A DNA stretch of 64,000 bases from Typha latifolia (GCA_019914945.1 CM034104.1:2110501-2174500); one strand, 5' to 3'. Positions 1 to 13,350 are shown, counted from the stretch's first letter. Notes: generated by a model not told the origin, from the sequence alone. A program made the numbers and translations.

Positions 1-55
1 AAATCTCACAAAAAGATGCAACTTTGAACCAAAGAAAGAGAGAAATCCTCCTCAC

Positions 56-337
56 CTTCAAGCTATTCCTAGGGTAATAAATCCCGGCATGAATAACCTC
101 ACTATTCCGGGAACTTGTTCCGGTCCCAAACGTGGATGCGGATTCCACCACCAAGACCTCCCTCCCCTTCAAAGCCAATTCCCTCGCTACCGCGAGCCCC
201 ACCACACCGGCTCCGATCACCACCACATCCGCCGACTCCTTCGGTACTCCCCCAAACCCGGCGCCGGATCCTACCCATCTCGTGGCCACCGCGAGGCGGA
301 ACGCCGACTTTGCGAGCTCCCTCCCGTACCTCAGCAT
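56..337 (-). CDS. L2HGDH: L-2-hydroxyglutarate dehydrogenase, first exon only (partial)
   Basis: FAD-dependent mitochondrial enzyme that oxidises L-2-hydroxyglutarate to 2-oxoglutarate and passes electrons to the respiratory chain. Only exon 1 (94 codons) is in the window; the donor follows AAG at 56 and the rest lies past the left edge. Residues 1-30 are Arg/Ala-rich with few acidic residues, as expected for a mitochondrial presequence. Residues 37-55 contain the Rossmann dinucleotide motif [17 protein letters not shown], and residues 74-90 carry the [15 protein letters not shown] stretch typical of the DAO-fold L2HGDH family. The start is the ATG at 337, with no earlier in-frame ATG seen. 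It is divergent from the phosphopantetheinyl transferase gene across about 0.8 kb. The enzyme name rests on recalled similarity to plant L2HGDH; another DAO-family oxidoreductase is possible but less likely. Confidence 0.88.
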
Positions 338-1151
338 TCTTCTATCCTTTTCTTTTTTTAAATTTTCTTTTTCTTTCAACAAAACCCTAAGGCCCAGCAG
401 CTTCGCTACCAATCAGAGAGTAAAAAAAGAAAAAAAAAAAGTACATCCAAATTACACCGAACTGATCTACTTTCCAAACATTATCCGACCACGGCACTAA
501 AACAAAACAAAACTTTGCTCCACGTACAGATAGCCGACCGTAGCCGAACCCAAGTATCTACATATATACGTCAGCACAACACACAGAAAACATCCACCAC
601 TTCCATTTTCCGACGGCGCATCTGCCGGAGGTCCAGACCAGAAAAACTAGGGCCGCATGCAATTTCAAATAACTGAAAAAAATTTATGGCAAGAGAGTAT
701 TTACTAATTTAAATATCAGTCTAAAATTTTAACCAACTCGGTTTTCAAATGATCATGGATGGATAGAACTCATTTTTAAATTTGGGAGTCTAAAATCCTT
801 TTGTCACAACCTTGTATGATATTTTTTACATAGTTGATTCTTTCACCACCCAAGTCAAATTCATTTTAGACCAATTTAGAATACATAAACTCCCAAACTC
901 TTTCTTCTTATAAATCCTAATTTAGTTAGTTAGATGATAGTGATACCCATCTTTCTCCCGACTAATTCCTCTCTAGAGGAATTTGCACTTGAGTTGATCC
1001 AATGGGGCATATGCTGCTCCGCGGATAACGACAAGTAAAAGTGTTCCTTCGTTGTCGTAGCTTACCAAGGTGTCGCCTTTGGCTTGGTTTCGTGGGAGCG
1101 CAAGAGCGTTGTCTTCTTTTTAGGGTTTGGAATCTGAGAGGGTGAGCGAGA
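338..1151. promoter_or_regulatory. Divergent promoter region between L2HGDH and the phosphopantetheinyl transferase
   Basis: This 814-bp gap separates two divergently transcribed start codons. A telo-box AAACCCTAA lies at 382-390, followed directly by GGCCCA (391-396), the complement of a site II TGGGCC element. They sit about 45-60 bp upstream of the L2HGDH ATG. TTAGGGTTT at 1120-1128 is a telo-box complement in the leader of the other gene. The middle (about 650-950) is AT-rich with no coding signal. That these motifs drive expression is inferred from their known role in plant housekeeping promoters. Confidence 0.55.
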
Positions 1152-3863
1152 ATGGAGAGTGGAGTGAGGAGATGGTTGGTGGATATCTCGAAGTGGAATC
1201 CTTCGGAAGAGCGATTCGAGTTCCTCGCTTCTTCGCTTCTTCCGCCGCATGAACGGCCTGCGATCACAAGGTTACCAGCTCCAATCTTTTACCTGTTCTA
1301 GGTTTTAGATGATTGCTGGTTGTTTGAAATGAATCATATAGAACCTAATTTTATTTTGCTACTTTGATTTCAATAGCTGATAGAGATGTGAAGTTTCTAT
1401 CATCACCTATTAGAAATAGAAGTTCCAATTCTTTTAAACATCTCTGCAGGATTTGTAAGCTGTTGATTATTTATCATTTACCAGAAAGTGATTCTTGCTT
1501 TAATAGATGATTGAAGTGATGATATATGTAATAGATGTTAAATTATGCTAACTGATAGTTGTTTATGCTCTGGTGTAAACTGAGATGAAATTGCAGCAGT
1601 TCTTATTTCTAGCTTTTCTCAATAATTTTTTCTATTAAGAGTATTAGGATTTTAAGTTGGCTGAAATGGTTGTAGATCACTAGATTGTATGAATTCTAGA
1701 AAAAGGAAGAAAAGCCTTAAACATGCTTTTCAAGTAGATATTCGAGATAAAAATATTAGCTTGGTTAAATTTGTTAAATCTTGAACATAAGAAACTTTCT
1801 TTTACCCTGCCATGCTTCTGAATTACTATTGGCTTCGTAAAATAGGTTTGCATGTTATTTTCTGCTTTTACATCAAACTCATACCGCAATAGGTTTGTAA
1901 AGTTTGAGGACAGGAAACGAGCATTGGTCAGTCGGTTGCTGCAGTACTCAGTTGTGCATGAAGTTTTTGGTATTCCTTTTGAAAAGATAACCATTCATCG
2001 GACAATTGAGGGAAAGCCATATCTGGTATTATTTGATTGGGTTGGTCTTATAGGCAACTGAAATCTCATATCCTACAATTAGAACTTTATTCATTATCTT
2101 GCCTCTTTTACGTTACAAAGTATGTTCTGCTGATTGTTCATTGCAGTATTTTTGTTTGCTTATTTTGCAGAAATATGAAGAGAATACACTTTTCCCTTGT
2201 TTCAACTTCAACACATCACACCATGGAGACTATGTAGGTATAGCATCTGAACAACTTTGCCTTGTTGGCTTGGATATTGTTTCTGTTCGCAAGCCTCAGA
2301 AAGAAACAGCACTTGAGTTCATCAAGAACTTTTCGTCATATTTCACTATTTTGGAATGGTGGAACATTGTTCATGCTGGATCTTCAGATGCTGTATTGAC
2401 CGAATTCTACAGGTAAAATATTACTAGAACCATTTTTCTTTATTGCAACTTTATGCGTGCGACATGGATGAGATGGACAATTGAACATTAGTATTGCCTA
2501 GTGAAATGAAATTAGTTTGAGAATTCTTAGAATCCAAACTTCTTATGATAGGGAATGTTGCAATGTAGGTTTATGTATAATTTAGAATAACTATGCTAAA
2601 TCCTTGGTGAAAATACAAGGTCTTCTGTCCTAATTCTAAACAGTCACATGTAATTTGTTAAGCTAGCCGGCTACAGGAAGCTAATTCCCATCTTTATTAC
2701 CTTGTATTCTTATGTTCTTTAGAAGCGCATGAAGAATATCCTTGTGAATAAGGATAGCTATTTGTTACATGATCTCTGTTAAGCGCTCGGAGTTGTCCAT
2801 AGAAGCTTAGGATAATGAAAACATGCATATTTCATTCTTGGTACTTATCATTGAAATTGTACTGTGGAGTATGAAGTTGATATGCTGATGATATATGTAG
2901 CTAGTCTACTAGTATCAACACAATGCAAGGTATGTCTCCTTCCTTGATGCTATCTGTCCTCAAGTAAGAATTGTTGAAGCCTTCCTTTCTTTTTTATTCC
3001 CTTTGCATATCTCCACTTGATGATCCTGTTCTGGATATGCTCTGAACTTCTTGCATTTGGATATGAGAAGCAGCTTTCATCTATTAGTATAGCTGTTGGA
3101 GTGCTATTCAAACTTTTTGAGAGTTCTGTTAGTTCTCCTCAGTTTTTGATTAATACTATTAGTGAAATAATATATCCTTCAGAATGTGTTTTATTTATTT
3201 CTAATAACTTTTGTCTATATATTCCCGAGTAAGTAGGTATCGAAAATTACACATATGTGTCTGCAAAACCATCATTTTTAACTTTTCTGTTCAGTTCCAT
3301 GAGAAAATTCTTGTATGTGTAATAGCTAGATAAACTGAAGGCGAAACCGGACTTCTTTCTATTAAGTTCGTGACATCAGTCTCTGCAGGAGTGTGATACA
3401 GTCAATGCCTTTTTTATTGGGTCATTCACAAGGATATGAAGCTGTTATGGCTTGCTTGTAGGTGCTGGTGTCTTAAGGAGGCATATATCAAAGCCATAGG
3501 TGCTGGAGTGGGTTTTGGACTGCAGAGATTGGAATTTCGTGACACAAAGTGCACTGATATAACAGTATATATTGATGGAGCTGAATCTCGGGAGTGGAAA
3601 TTTTCCCTTTTTGAGATCGACGAAAGTCATTTGGTCCGTGCCATATATGAACTTGAAATTTATGCATAAGCATGCTTTTAAGTTCTAACATGTTGGTGGA
3701 AATGCAGGCATCTGTAGCAAAAGGGCATCCAAAGGAATCTGTTGAAAGTTATCAGAGAACTTTGGCTAAGGTGGATTTTGAGGAGGAAGAATACCAATAC
3801 ACGCTTCGGCTTCCAGAACAAGGTTTCATCTTGCGCACAGTGGAGCAACTCATTCCAAAGTGA
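1152..3863 (+). CDS. AASDHPPT: Sfp-type 4'-phosphopantetheinyl transferase (AASDHPPT/mtPPT-like)
   Basis: Transfers the 4'-phosphopantetheine arm of CoA onto a conserved Ser of carrier proteins. Exons: 1152-1270, 1893-2025, 2171-2412, 3462-3633, 3708-3863; all junctions are GT-AG and the frame stays open for 273 residues. All three Sfp-family signatures are visible: FNTSHHGDYVGIA (about 97-109), VGLDIV with the presumed Mg2+ ligand Asp119, and WCLKEAYIKAIG with Glu171 (167-178). The exon 4 donor (gtccgt) is weak, but splicing there is needed because the frame otherwise stops at about 3669. The length fits the eukaryotic single-domain family. Plant members of this type have been linked to mitochondrial ACP activation; no clear targeting peptide is visible at this N terminus. 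A telo-box complement lies about 25 bp upstream of the ATG. Confidence 0.92.
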
Positions 3864-6049
3864 AATCAAGTGCATGTACTCTCTTCTAGCAATGTGCAGT
3901 GGCAAAAGCCTACCAGATGCTCTGAGTTGGGTTAAGAAAAATATATTTGGCAGGGATACATGTTGTATATAGAGTTATATAGTCATTTATCCTTCAGAAA
4001 AGGGAAGCGACAATAATGGGCCTTGCAAAGTGGTGGTGAGTACATTATTTGCAACAACCATTATCGAAGTAAGGTAGCTGATGTTGGCGAATTGACCCGA
4101 ACCAAACCAGATTTGAACTCGTATCAGGCAAAAAATTAAAATTGGACTTGACCCGTGCGTGCGAACCGAGCCGGGCGGCGCGCGCGTGTGTGAGTTAAGT
4201 TGTATAGTAACCTTTACCCACAAAATAGGTACCCATTTTGGGGCCCAAAGTCCATAAGAAGTTTGTTACTTATATACCATACTAACATTTCTCAAATATC
4301 CAATATGGTACTAAATTTTATTTTTCTTTATTTTCCATTGCCATGATACCTACTTTAGAGTCAATTTTCATTCACTTCTCTTCATGGATTTGACTAAGTG
4401 AATATTTGACAATAAAATACACTTTGAGCTAAATTAATTTCACCATTAAACCATTATTAATAATGTGTGGGCCTCATTTAAAACTTAGCTCAAAGTTAAT
4501 AAAAATTCATGTCAAAAACATGAAATTACTAACAGCTGAATATATGCTTGCTCATGTTACAGTGGTGAGAAGCTGTTGCAGGTGCACTTATGGTTGGTAA
4601 CAGAGTTTCATGTCATATAGGTGGAAATATCAAGTTCTCGGTAATGGAGAATTAATAACTTTTCTTTCAGATCCTTCATGCATTTTCCAGGGAATTGCAA
4701 TATAATTAGACTTTTTTTTATTAATCGACTTTCCTTGCAAAAAGGGAACGGAAAAAGAAAAAAGGTTAGAGAAAAGTCGAGCTCCTGTCCTGGTCGATAT
4801 GTAGATGATTATCTAGCCTACTAAGCGCACAAATTACATCTTACTGATAAATGCAACAGCACTATTTCTGAGATTTATTTGTCAAATATGGTCCTATGTG
4901 TTCATTTGTCCAATTCTTTTAGCTTATGTTGTATTTTGAGTTGTAACAGGCTAATCTTTTATTATTTGGAAAGCAGTAAAATAATCACAATCTACAACTT
5001 TCCCTATTATTTTGTTTTTATGATCTAGATTCTTTTTGGAGGCGTTCACTTTGTGGAGCACAGAAATTTGTAGAATAAGTTCTATACTTGTATAGATATG
5101 CCTCATTGATTATATTTGCATAAGAAATGTTACATTGGTATAAGTTATTATAGTATTTTTTTTTTTGGTAAACTAGTATAGTGGCGTAATAATTATATTT
5201 GATGTTATATAAAATTTAAATGATAGTTTACAAAATAATTTTTATAACGAATGGATGAGGAGAAAAGGGAGGAGAAATAAGAAATAGAGAAATAGAAATT
5301 ATAATTGATTAAAGCGACATCTTTCCAAGAGTAAAATAGTAATTGATAGTTATAAAATATTTAGATGGAAGATGAAAAGTGAGGGAAGTAGGTATAGTAA
5401 ATTAGTATTAAGATAAGAAAATATTTACTTGATATGCTAATATGAGAGTATTTCCTATATTTTTATTGTGGGCTTTCTTTATACAGAGACACCCTACTGT
5501 AATATTGAATTAAGTCCTCGTTATTTCCAACTTCTCGAAGCATCCCATATTCCCATGTGGTTTTAATTCTTTTCTTTGTTTTATTTTTGAATGTGGTTCC
5601 AATATCTTGCTGGTAAAAATAAAGCACAGAGAATTATTGCTAAAAACAAAGGAAAGCTGCAGGGATTTTTATGATAAAATGGAGCCACATAAAGCAGTTA
5701 CAGAAATTCTCCCGTATGAAGTAATTTAGTATTATTTCTAGTGACTTGATAGTTTATTCTACTTTTCAAATGAACTCAGAACAGATTGTAGATAACTACT
5801 GAAAATAATAGGTATATAATCTATTGGCTCTTGATTCCTAGTTCCCCCGTCTCTGCCAACCACAAAGGCACACACTGTCTGATTGATACTAGGATTTTCG
5901 GAAACAGAATGTAGTATATGAATGTACAATGGAAGCATGAAGAACACACCAACCTGCCTGGTGTGATCATTACATATGAAAGATTCTAATGTGGCTGAAA
6001 CAATACATTTACATTACAACAGTTTCCCTAACCCAGACCACCATCTCAA
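3864..6049. other. Intergenic region between convergent genes
   Basis: No coding signal survives inspection. It holds the 3' flanks of the two converging genes. A GC-rich patch at about 4155-4195 contains repeated CG/TG dinucleotides in otherwise AT-rich DNA. A short imperfect inverted repeat lies at about 4424-4495 (ACTTTGAGCTAA against TTAGCTCAAAGT). The stretch 5160-5460 is AT-rich and low in complexity. No repeat boundary with a target-site duplication could be fixed. Confidence 0.6.
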
Positions 6050-8437
6050 TTACTTGTGAGAAGTAGAATCAGGTAACCCTTTATCCTGCTGCTGCTGCTC
6101 ATTGGGGCTGCCGTGTCCTTTAAACTCGCTTTCTACATCAAATCTGAAATTACCAACATTACTGCCACATAATTCGCGATCCCACTGTTCTATGAAATCA
6201 GGCTTCAGCTTGGGTTTAGGTGCTTCAGGGGCCGCATCATCTGACTGATGAGATATCCTTGGTTTCTTATTTGGGGAAGTTTGATCACTGAGGCTGTTGT
6301 GTATACTAGACGTACAGTGGGGAGAGCTTTGATTTTCCTCTGAAGTTTTTAAGGAACCGCTAAGCTTTTGGTGCTCCTCGATGATCTTCTGTAGGTACCT
6401 CCCCTGTGCTTCAATTCGTAACTGCAATTGCCTTTGCACCTAAAAAAACCATATCAAGATGTATGGACATGTAAGGTGGAGTCAATGAGGTCCAATTTTT
6501 GTCTATGCACGAGCATTTCAATTATTTTGTTAAGATCAACAAGTATTTTGTGGATGACTGCCAAACACCAAAAATAAGCAGCATAAACAAAAGGATGATG
6601 ACAGTTATGTATCAAGGTAGCATAACCATGGTGGCATGGTGCTATATCCAATGATGAAACCAAGAATATAGAACTTGAAACAGAAGAATCAAGTGAAAGC
6701 ATGAATTATCTACAGGACACAAAATATTTTGTGTAGCTTATTAGTCAAACAAGATAGAAAACAAAACTCGTTAAGTCAAAATGATTCCAAGAACAAGAAA
6801 AATGAATAACTAAAATGAGGATCATTGTACTGTGAACATAACTCATAAGAGTATCAAATGGACTAATAGCTTAATTAACCTAATAATTGGAAATTTTGGA
6901 ATTTTACGATAGGGCAAGTTAATAAACTGGCTAGCTACCTCAAGCTGCTCATGAAGTCGCTTCTGAACTTCCATTTGCATTTTTAGAGCTTCATTGATTT
7001 GTATTCCTCTGGAAAGTCCAAAATAAACATAAAAAAAATACTAAAAAGGATAATAAAATTAATGGAAAGTCTTTAAAGGACCTAGAAACTGCAGCCATTT
7101 AGGACCATGCAGCAAGTAGAAAACATATCAGTACAAAACACAATTACATCTCTTTTCAGACAAGCAGACTTGTATACAATGTGAGTACCGAAGAGTATAC
7201 CAAGGAAATAGTTTCTCTTCAGATACAGATAGGCTTGAATTTATCCATAGCCATTTTAACAGAGCAGCTTTACTAGCAAATACAGTACTACAACATAGAT
7301 TACTTACGGCGCTGAGTCCATGCTAGAGAAGGTATCACCAGAATCTTTCTTGTCATCTTTTGAACCTACAACAAATGTTGTTCTTTATGCTAAATTAACT
7401 TTACTAAAAAAATTATTTACAACTCAAAGGAGCTAATGACAAAAAGCTACAAAGGGAGGAAAAGCTATCTGAAAGGACAAAACAAAGGCTGAAATCAGAC
7501 CTTTACTGTCAGCTGGAGATTCAGGCAGATACTTTGCAAGGCGATACTTCTACATGAGCAATGTGAATAATTATCAGCTATGAAGTACTTTAACCACCCA
7601 GAACCAAAAGCAGCAGGCTCTACCTGTAAATGGCTTTTCACATGATAGATTGTAATTCCTGGCACACCCATTACTCTTAGAACTCCTTTAGGTGTTGCTC
7701 CTAAAGCATATTCAGAATAAGATACAAGTTAAACAGTGAAATTATGAAAAGAAAAAATTTAGTATATAGAATGCCTATTTTCTGCTGCTTCTGAAAGCTT
7801 GAAATAGTAAGCTCAAGGGCAGTGGCATCAGTAAGGTGGAAGATAAATAGGATTTATGATTAATTTAATCATTAACACAATTATATTTCTTCTTTTTTTG
7901 AGCTGGGATTGATACTTTGACATATAGCACAATTTGCAAAAGGAACTGTTTCAACAAGGAGAAACTTTTGGTTAGGGAATTTTTAGTTCCCATACCTTTG
8001 ACAAAGCATTGACATATCAGGATAAATATTGAGACTGGTCAAGGCAGAAGATCTCTAGCTAAAATAGAGAGTTGCGATTTGAATAGTATTTGGCCTTTTA
8101 GATTAAAGTAAATTTCTCGTGCAGATTACTCAGACATTTTACTGTTGTACATACCAAAGTAAGATTACCAAACATTATGCTGCTACACAACTTTCATCAG
8201 GGTTCTATCAAGTTCAAGCACTAAACAACCAACACCGAATTGAAAATACCCACTATCTGGTCCACCGAGCTGGGCAATGGCATCAACAAAGCGGTCATGA
8301 AGATCTGAAGTCCATCGCAACCTCTGTTTCCCAACTCCCCCTGAATTAGATGAATTGTTAACATTACCAAGTTGCTCACTGCTCTGGGCCTTGTGTGGGA
8401 CCAATGGGAGAGTTGAAAATTTCTTGGGATGGTACAT
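6050..8437 (-). CDS. MYB-CC (GARP) transcription factor, PHR1-like family
   Basis: Predicted nuclear DNA-binding protein of 275 residues. Coding exons in transcript order: 8254-8437, 7624-7700, 7501-7549, 7308-7365, 6939-7008, 6050-6439. The single-repeat MYB/GARP domain begins at KQRLRWTSDLHDRFVDAI (about 37-54) and ends with TIYHVKSHLQKYRLAKYLPE. After an acidic linker comes the LHEQLE coiled coil (MYB-CC domain; QMEVQKRLHEQLE then VQRQLQLRIEAQGRYLQKI). The C-terminal third is polar and Pro/Ser-rich. PHR1-like proteins bind P1BS-type sites and act in phosphate starvation and related responses. The start MYHPKKFSTL resembles the PHL7/UNE16 branch, a subfamily call made from memory. The 5' UTR is split: an acceptor lies just before 8447 and a short UTR exon is likely at 8960-9006, so the promoter is probably beyond about 9.3 kb. 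Confidence 0.9.
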
Positions 8438-9430
8438 GGTGAGTAGCCTGCAACGCCAAACATCATAAATGTAACAAATGCTAGTGGCAATTATGTGAAA
8501 CATCATCAACAAGCAAAAAAGACCAAACAACAATTCACATGTGAACCAAGAAAATTCTCTTTTTCTATTCCCGTAGATAATTTTCTTCATCAGTCACATA
8601 AGTTAGCAGATTGGCAGATCCAATCATCTGAACTAGTCACTCTATTTCAAAGTGGTATGCAAGCAAGCAATCTCCAGCAAAGATCATCTTATCGCATAAA
8701 ACTACTTGCTAATTTCAAGTAAAGAATGCCGGATTCCGTAGTTCCCAAGTACAAATAATCATCAACGAGCAATGATTACAGGGGAACACATTAAACAGAA
8801 AGAATAATAACAGATATTACACAAGGGATGCATTCATAAACATGACCAAAAAAAGAACATTTTAGAACAACAAGCAGCATCATCCGAACTGAAGAAACCA
8901 ATTTATCCAAACCCTCTTCAAAAGATTAAAAAAAAAGGTCAATTTTGACAAGAACGCACCTCTCAAAACAGCGACCCGATCGCTCCGACCACACTTCCTT
9001 CAGCTCCTGCAGAACCCATCTCCATCACCAAAAACAAAAACCACCCCACCAATCACCATCATATACCAAACAAAATTTCCTCAAAATCGCGACTTTAACG
9101 CTTCCTCATGCAAAAGACGCCACCGGTTCGCCATAGTTGAAGCCAGATCAAAAGCGCCAGTAAGAGAATTAATGCCGCGGGACCAGGGCTTCCAATTGAG
9201 GACGGAGATGACAGGGAGAAGCCCGAAATGCAAGGAAAAGGTGGCGATCGGGAGGGGGAAAGTGTTGGGATTTGGTGGGGGTCGGAATCCGAGCGGAGAA
9301 ATCGAGGGAATCGGCAGATGAAACCAGTAGGGTTTCGCGGCCCTGTCCGTAGATTTGGGGAAATTAGTCCGCCGGGATGCGTGCTAAGGACGGCGGTATA
9401 TATACCGGCAGACTACGGAACTCCGTAAAC
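8438..9430 (-). promoter_or_regulatory. Split 5' leader and proximal promoter of the MYB-CC gene
   Basis: The coding exon extends upstream to a TTGCAG acceptor at about 8448. A short exon bounded by CTGCAG and GTGCGT signals occupies 8960-9006. GC-rich leader sequence continues to about 9.4 kb, where composition drops sharply. ORFs on the + strand here (for example 9228-9428) are shadows of this leader. The exact transcription start cannot be placed. Confidence 0.5.
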
Positions 9431-9776
9431 CCTGCGGAGATTATTAAATAAGCGCTATCTTCTAATAAAACAAACTAAATTTGGTCGGCTAAACTTTGTA
9501 ACTCTTCTGGGGTTTCGATTAAGATAGTGTGTGCTGAAGGTACACTGGAAGGTGAATAACTCGGAGGCCATAAGAGTGGCGTTGTATACTTTGTATTAGT
9601 GTCATATTTACGTAAATACACCTCTAGATTCCCTTATTTACATGTATACAAATTTGTAGGCTTACTTTTAAGTCCATATATAACCATGAGGTTTTATAGT
9701 CCACGTGACATATTTAAAGTAGAAGTGCAATATAGTTAAAGAAAAGGGGGTAAAGTATAATATTACGAGTCTCAGA

Positions 9777-9990
9777 TCTTAGTTATTATCTGAGAATTAT
9801 AATAAACCTCCTTTTAAATATATAATTATAAAATAAAAACTTCAATCGTCTTTAAAAAAGAAGAAGAAGAAGCAAGATTCATATTTATTCAAACAATAAA
9901 ATTATTAATATAATATAAGTATTATGATAATTTACACTTTCTCCACGAGTCTAAATGAAAATGTTAATAGTTTCATATTAGAGTAAATCT
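9777..9990. repeat. Degenerate copy of a dispersed repeat (family X)
   Basis: This stretch can be aligned by eye with 52766-53001 and more loosely with 17745-17860. Shared landmarks in order are TTATTATCT, CCTTTTAAATATAT, CATATTT(A/G)(T/C)TCAAA, ATTATTAATA, TATTATG(A/G)TAATT(T/C)ACACTTT and AAAA(T/G)TTAA(T/C)AG. No ends are preserved here. It is probably an old non-autonomous transposon fragment. Confidence 0.45.
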
Positions 9991-10460
9991 TATGGGGTTA
10001 GAAAAATACTCTATCTTTTATATGTATTATTATTGACACCCTATTATACATACATTAATCATTTAACAAAGTGCCTTTGAGAAATTAATAATAAAATGTA
10101 ATGATCCTACGATAACTATCTATATGTGAACGCTGATAATGATAACTATCTACATGATGTGAATGATAATAAAGATAAAATGCCCAATATTTTTTCTTCT
10201 TTTTCTTGTAAAAATTATTCATGTCCAGAAAAATAAAATCTATTTCCGAGTGAGTTTATTCGATTATATTAGATGTAATTAGTAAACTTTTATGGGTTTC
10301 TTAAATAGTATTTTAGCTATTGGAACACTCAATCTTCTATTAAAAGAAACTCACTATCTTCGTCGTTAATTAATATGACTCAATCATTAAGCTATACATA
10401 GCTTAACTCTTCCGTGTAGAGTTATTGATATATTAAAATTAAATATTATATAAAGTCATT

Positions 10461-10480
10461 ATATATATATATATATATAT
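10461..10480. repeat. (AT)10 microsatellite
   Basis: A perfect AT dinucleotide array. Confidence 0.95.
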
Positions 10481-10700
10481 CTCAGAAGTTGGAGCTAAAT
10501 AATATATCCAATGAATAATTTTAAGATAATATGAAATTATAATTGGAAAAATAACAGTATAATTTGGGAGGATGGCCCCCCTTTTCTCTTATATGTTGCT
10601 CTGCCACTTGGATATGAAAGTAGGTAGTTGTGCCAGCAATGGGGGCTCCATCAGGACCACATCAAGAAGCTCTCTATTGTGATATTGGGAAACCTAGCTA

Positions 10701-10747
10701 GATATAGAGATAGAGATAGAGATAGAGATAGAGATAGAGATAGAGAT

Positions 10748-10786
<39 letters not shown>
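10701..10786. repeat. Compound (GATAGA)n-(TA)n microsatellite
   Basis: About 50 bp of GATAGA hexamer units run directly into a (TA)n tract of about 36 bp. The 63-residue ORF on the minus strand (10698-10889) is a translation of this array and is not a gene. Confidence 0.95.
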
Positions 10787-10789
<3 letters not shown>

Positions 10790-10933
10790 CTTGGCTGTAG
10801 GTTGTAAATGCTAAAGTTTGACATTTTTGCTTCTGTGGGAGATGCATCAAATCAAAAATGAGTACCATCAAACTGAGTGATAGGGACAAGATATAGTGTA
10901 CTACTTATCCCTACTCAGACTAGCCAATGTTAC

Positions 10934-11246
10934 TAGAGTTGTTCTTGATGAAACTAGTTTTATTTTTTAAATTTATTTATTCAAATAGAGATATAAATTT
11001 AAATCTTAAAAGGGTTTGTTTTATTATAATCCTTACTAAAATATTTAACTATTAAGTGTTTTACTTATCTTTTACCCTTTTTTAGCCTAGAAAGGTTTTT
11101 ACTAAGAACTATCAATTTTAGATAAGTAAAACATTTAACAGTTAGGCATTTTAAATTAGAACTATAGTAACATAGACTATTTTTATATTAAATTTAAGTG
11201 TTATTTAATAAATAAATTTTAAAATAGAGCTAGGTCAAAACAATTC
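10934..11246. mobile_element. hAT-type MITE with perfect 8-bp target-site duplication
   Basis: A 313-bp AT-rich element whose two halves are imperfect reverse complements along nearly their full length. For example, GTGTTTTACTTATC (about 11057) pairs with GATAAGTAAAACATT (about 11121). It is flanked by the identical octamer AATGTTAC at 10926-10933 and 11247-11254. An 8-bp duplication is the hallmark of hAT superfamily insertion. It has no ORF, so it is non-autonomous. Confidence 0.8.
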
Positions 11247-13303
11247 AATGTTACCAGCCGCCTTCAGTAAGTTCATAATCTTATAAAATAGAAGTTACAA
11301 GAAACAAATAAACAAACAAACAAATAATGTACCCAAATATCTCTCTCTAATTAATTTATTACTCATAATATGTATTGTTAATCAATTGATTTGTCATCTT
11401 AAAGCTTAAAGGTTTTTATTGGTATGCTACATAAAAACTTGTTAAGTTTTTAATCCCATCAAATTAGTAATATTAACAAAGATCCATGAGGAAGGAAATT
11501 CTATAATACTAACATCTTTCCTGTATAAAACCCATTAGTGATACAAGAAGTTAAAGTATTCAGTACAGAGATAATTATATTTAGCACGTTTTTTACATAC
11601 AATTGAGTGAACTTTTTCTTAGCCACGTACAATTTCTGAATTTAAAAAAAAAATCCGAATAAATTTCTCAAATAATATATAAAATTAATTATATAAACCC
11701 TCTAAACTAAAAAGATAGTGTTTAATGGTTAAATAAGCTTATAGTATATATAAATCTTCATGAATTCAAATTCTAGCAGCATTGGTTAATTATGATACCA
11801 TTAAATTTTCATTTCTTAAAAAGAATATTAAAGACTTCCTCTGTCTTAAATAAAACCCTCATTCTTCCTATGGCAATTATTAACTTGCGACAAGCTTGTT
11901 ACAACTACTATGCAATAATTCTTTTGTTTCCCTTCTCTTTGCATCAACTATTCACAATATATCCATAGTTTTCTCATTGGGTCCTTTTAATTAATTGCCA
12001 TTCAATTTTTTCTTATAATATCATAAATACAATAACATTATTTAAACTATCATAATTATAACTAAAACTTTTTGGCTCTTTTGAAATTGCCATTTTGATC
12101 ATTTTTCAGGGAAGGACTCCTGGAAATATTCCCAATAGATGTCTATTAAAGTTAATAATCGTAGGTAAATCAATTAAAATATTTTTTTTAAAGTTTAGAG
12201 TGTAAAATATTTATTAATAATTTTGTCTTGCATAAAAGATGATTTTTTTTCTTATACTATTATATATGATGAGTTTAGATAGCTTTTGAACTATTTTTAG
12301 TAATTTACATAGAGAAAAAATAATCATATTATAGTTTAAGTTCAGTTTTATCATAATTAGTTGTATCTAATTAACTTATAAATATCAGTTTTGAAAGAGC
12401 TTAATGATTTTAGTAGCAATTATGATAATTTAAAGAATGTACCAACAGCTACCATATTTGAAAAGTTTTTAGTGTTAATCACGTAAAATCCTTTTCTCAT
12501 TTTATATTGAAGATTTAAGAAGTTTTCCATAAATTCATGTGACAAAGTAGTTAGCAATTAAACTGTAGTTTGAATTGGTAGTTGATATACAGATATAAAC
12601 AAAAGGGATCCTTTTGTGATTGATTACCTTCATATGCAAGCCATGGCCTATATCTAAGTGAGTTGATAGTACTGAAAGGGGCAGCTGCTGTTGCCTGTCC
12701 TCTCTTAGTTATGACTCTGAGCAGGACTATCGCTAGGAACTAATCAAAAGCAAACAACAGGAAAGAAATGCTAATAAAATAATACTAAAAATATTGAAGA
12801 GAAGATAATTTGCCTCAGATTGATGCAATCTTGGATTTATTGTGCCTTCAAATGAATGGAGGAAATGCCCTAGGCTGTCATGTCATTAGGAGCTTTTATT
12901 TAATAGGTTAGATTAGAAGAAACGTCCACGATTCACCCAAAGTACTTAAGATAACATTAAAATTGAATCCCTTGTTTTTAACCTAATTTATAACCTTCTT
13001 ACTGTACACCACCCTTCAGTTGTAGTATGAATTAAATAGTCATCACAAAATTCTTTTGTAAGAAAACCAAATATATAATATAGTGCAAATAATGTTTATA
13101 AAACACGACTTTCTCTTTCCAAAGAGATAAGAAGTTTAATATAATGCCAACCTTCCTACTAAGCAGTGTTGTTCTATATGTGAAAGAGAAAATTAAGAAT
13201 GAAAGATGAGAGACACTACGGAGATACACCGCCTTTGTATGTGCAAGTGTAGACATTCTGTTTCCAAATTCTGCATGAATGTATGTCTTAAATTTTTTTT
13301 AAA

Positions 13304-13304
13304 C

Positions 13305-13340
<36 letters not shown>

Positions 13341-13350
13341 ATGTGTGTAT
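13304..13350. repeat. Compound (AT)n-(GT)n microsatellite
   Basis: About 14 bp of AT repeat followed by about 30 bp of GT repeat with one interruption. Confidence 0.93.

Noticed and set aside
4155..4195. GC-rich patch considered as a CpG island or gene start
   Set aside because: Only about 40 bp long, with no open frame or promoter context.
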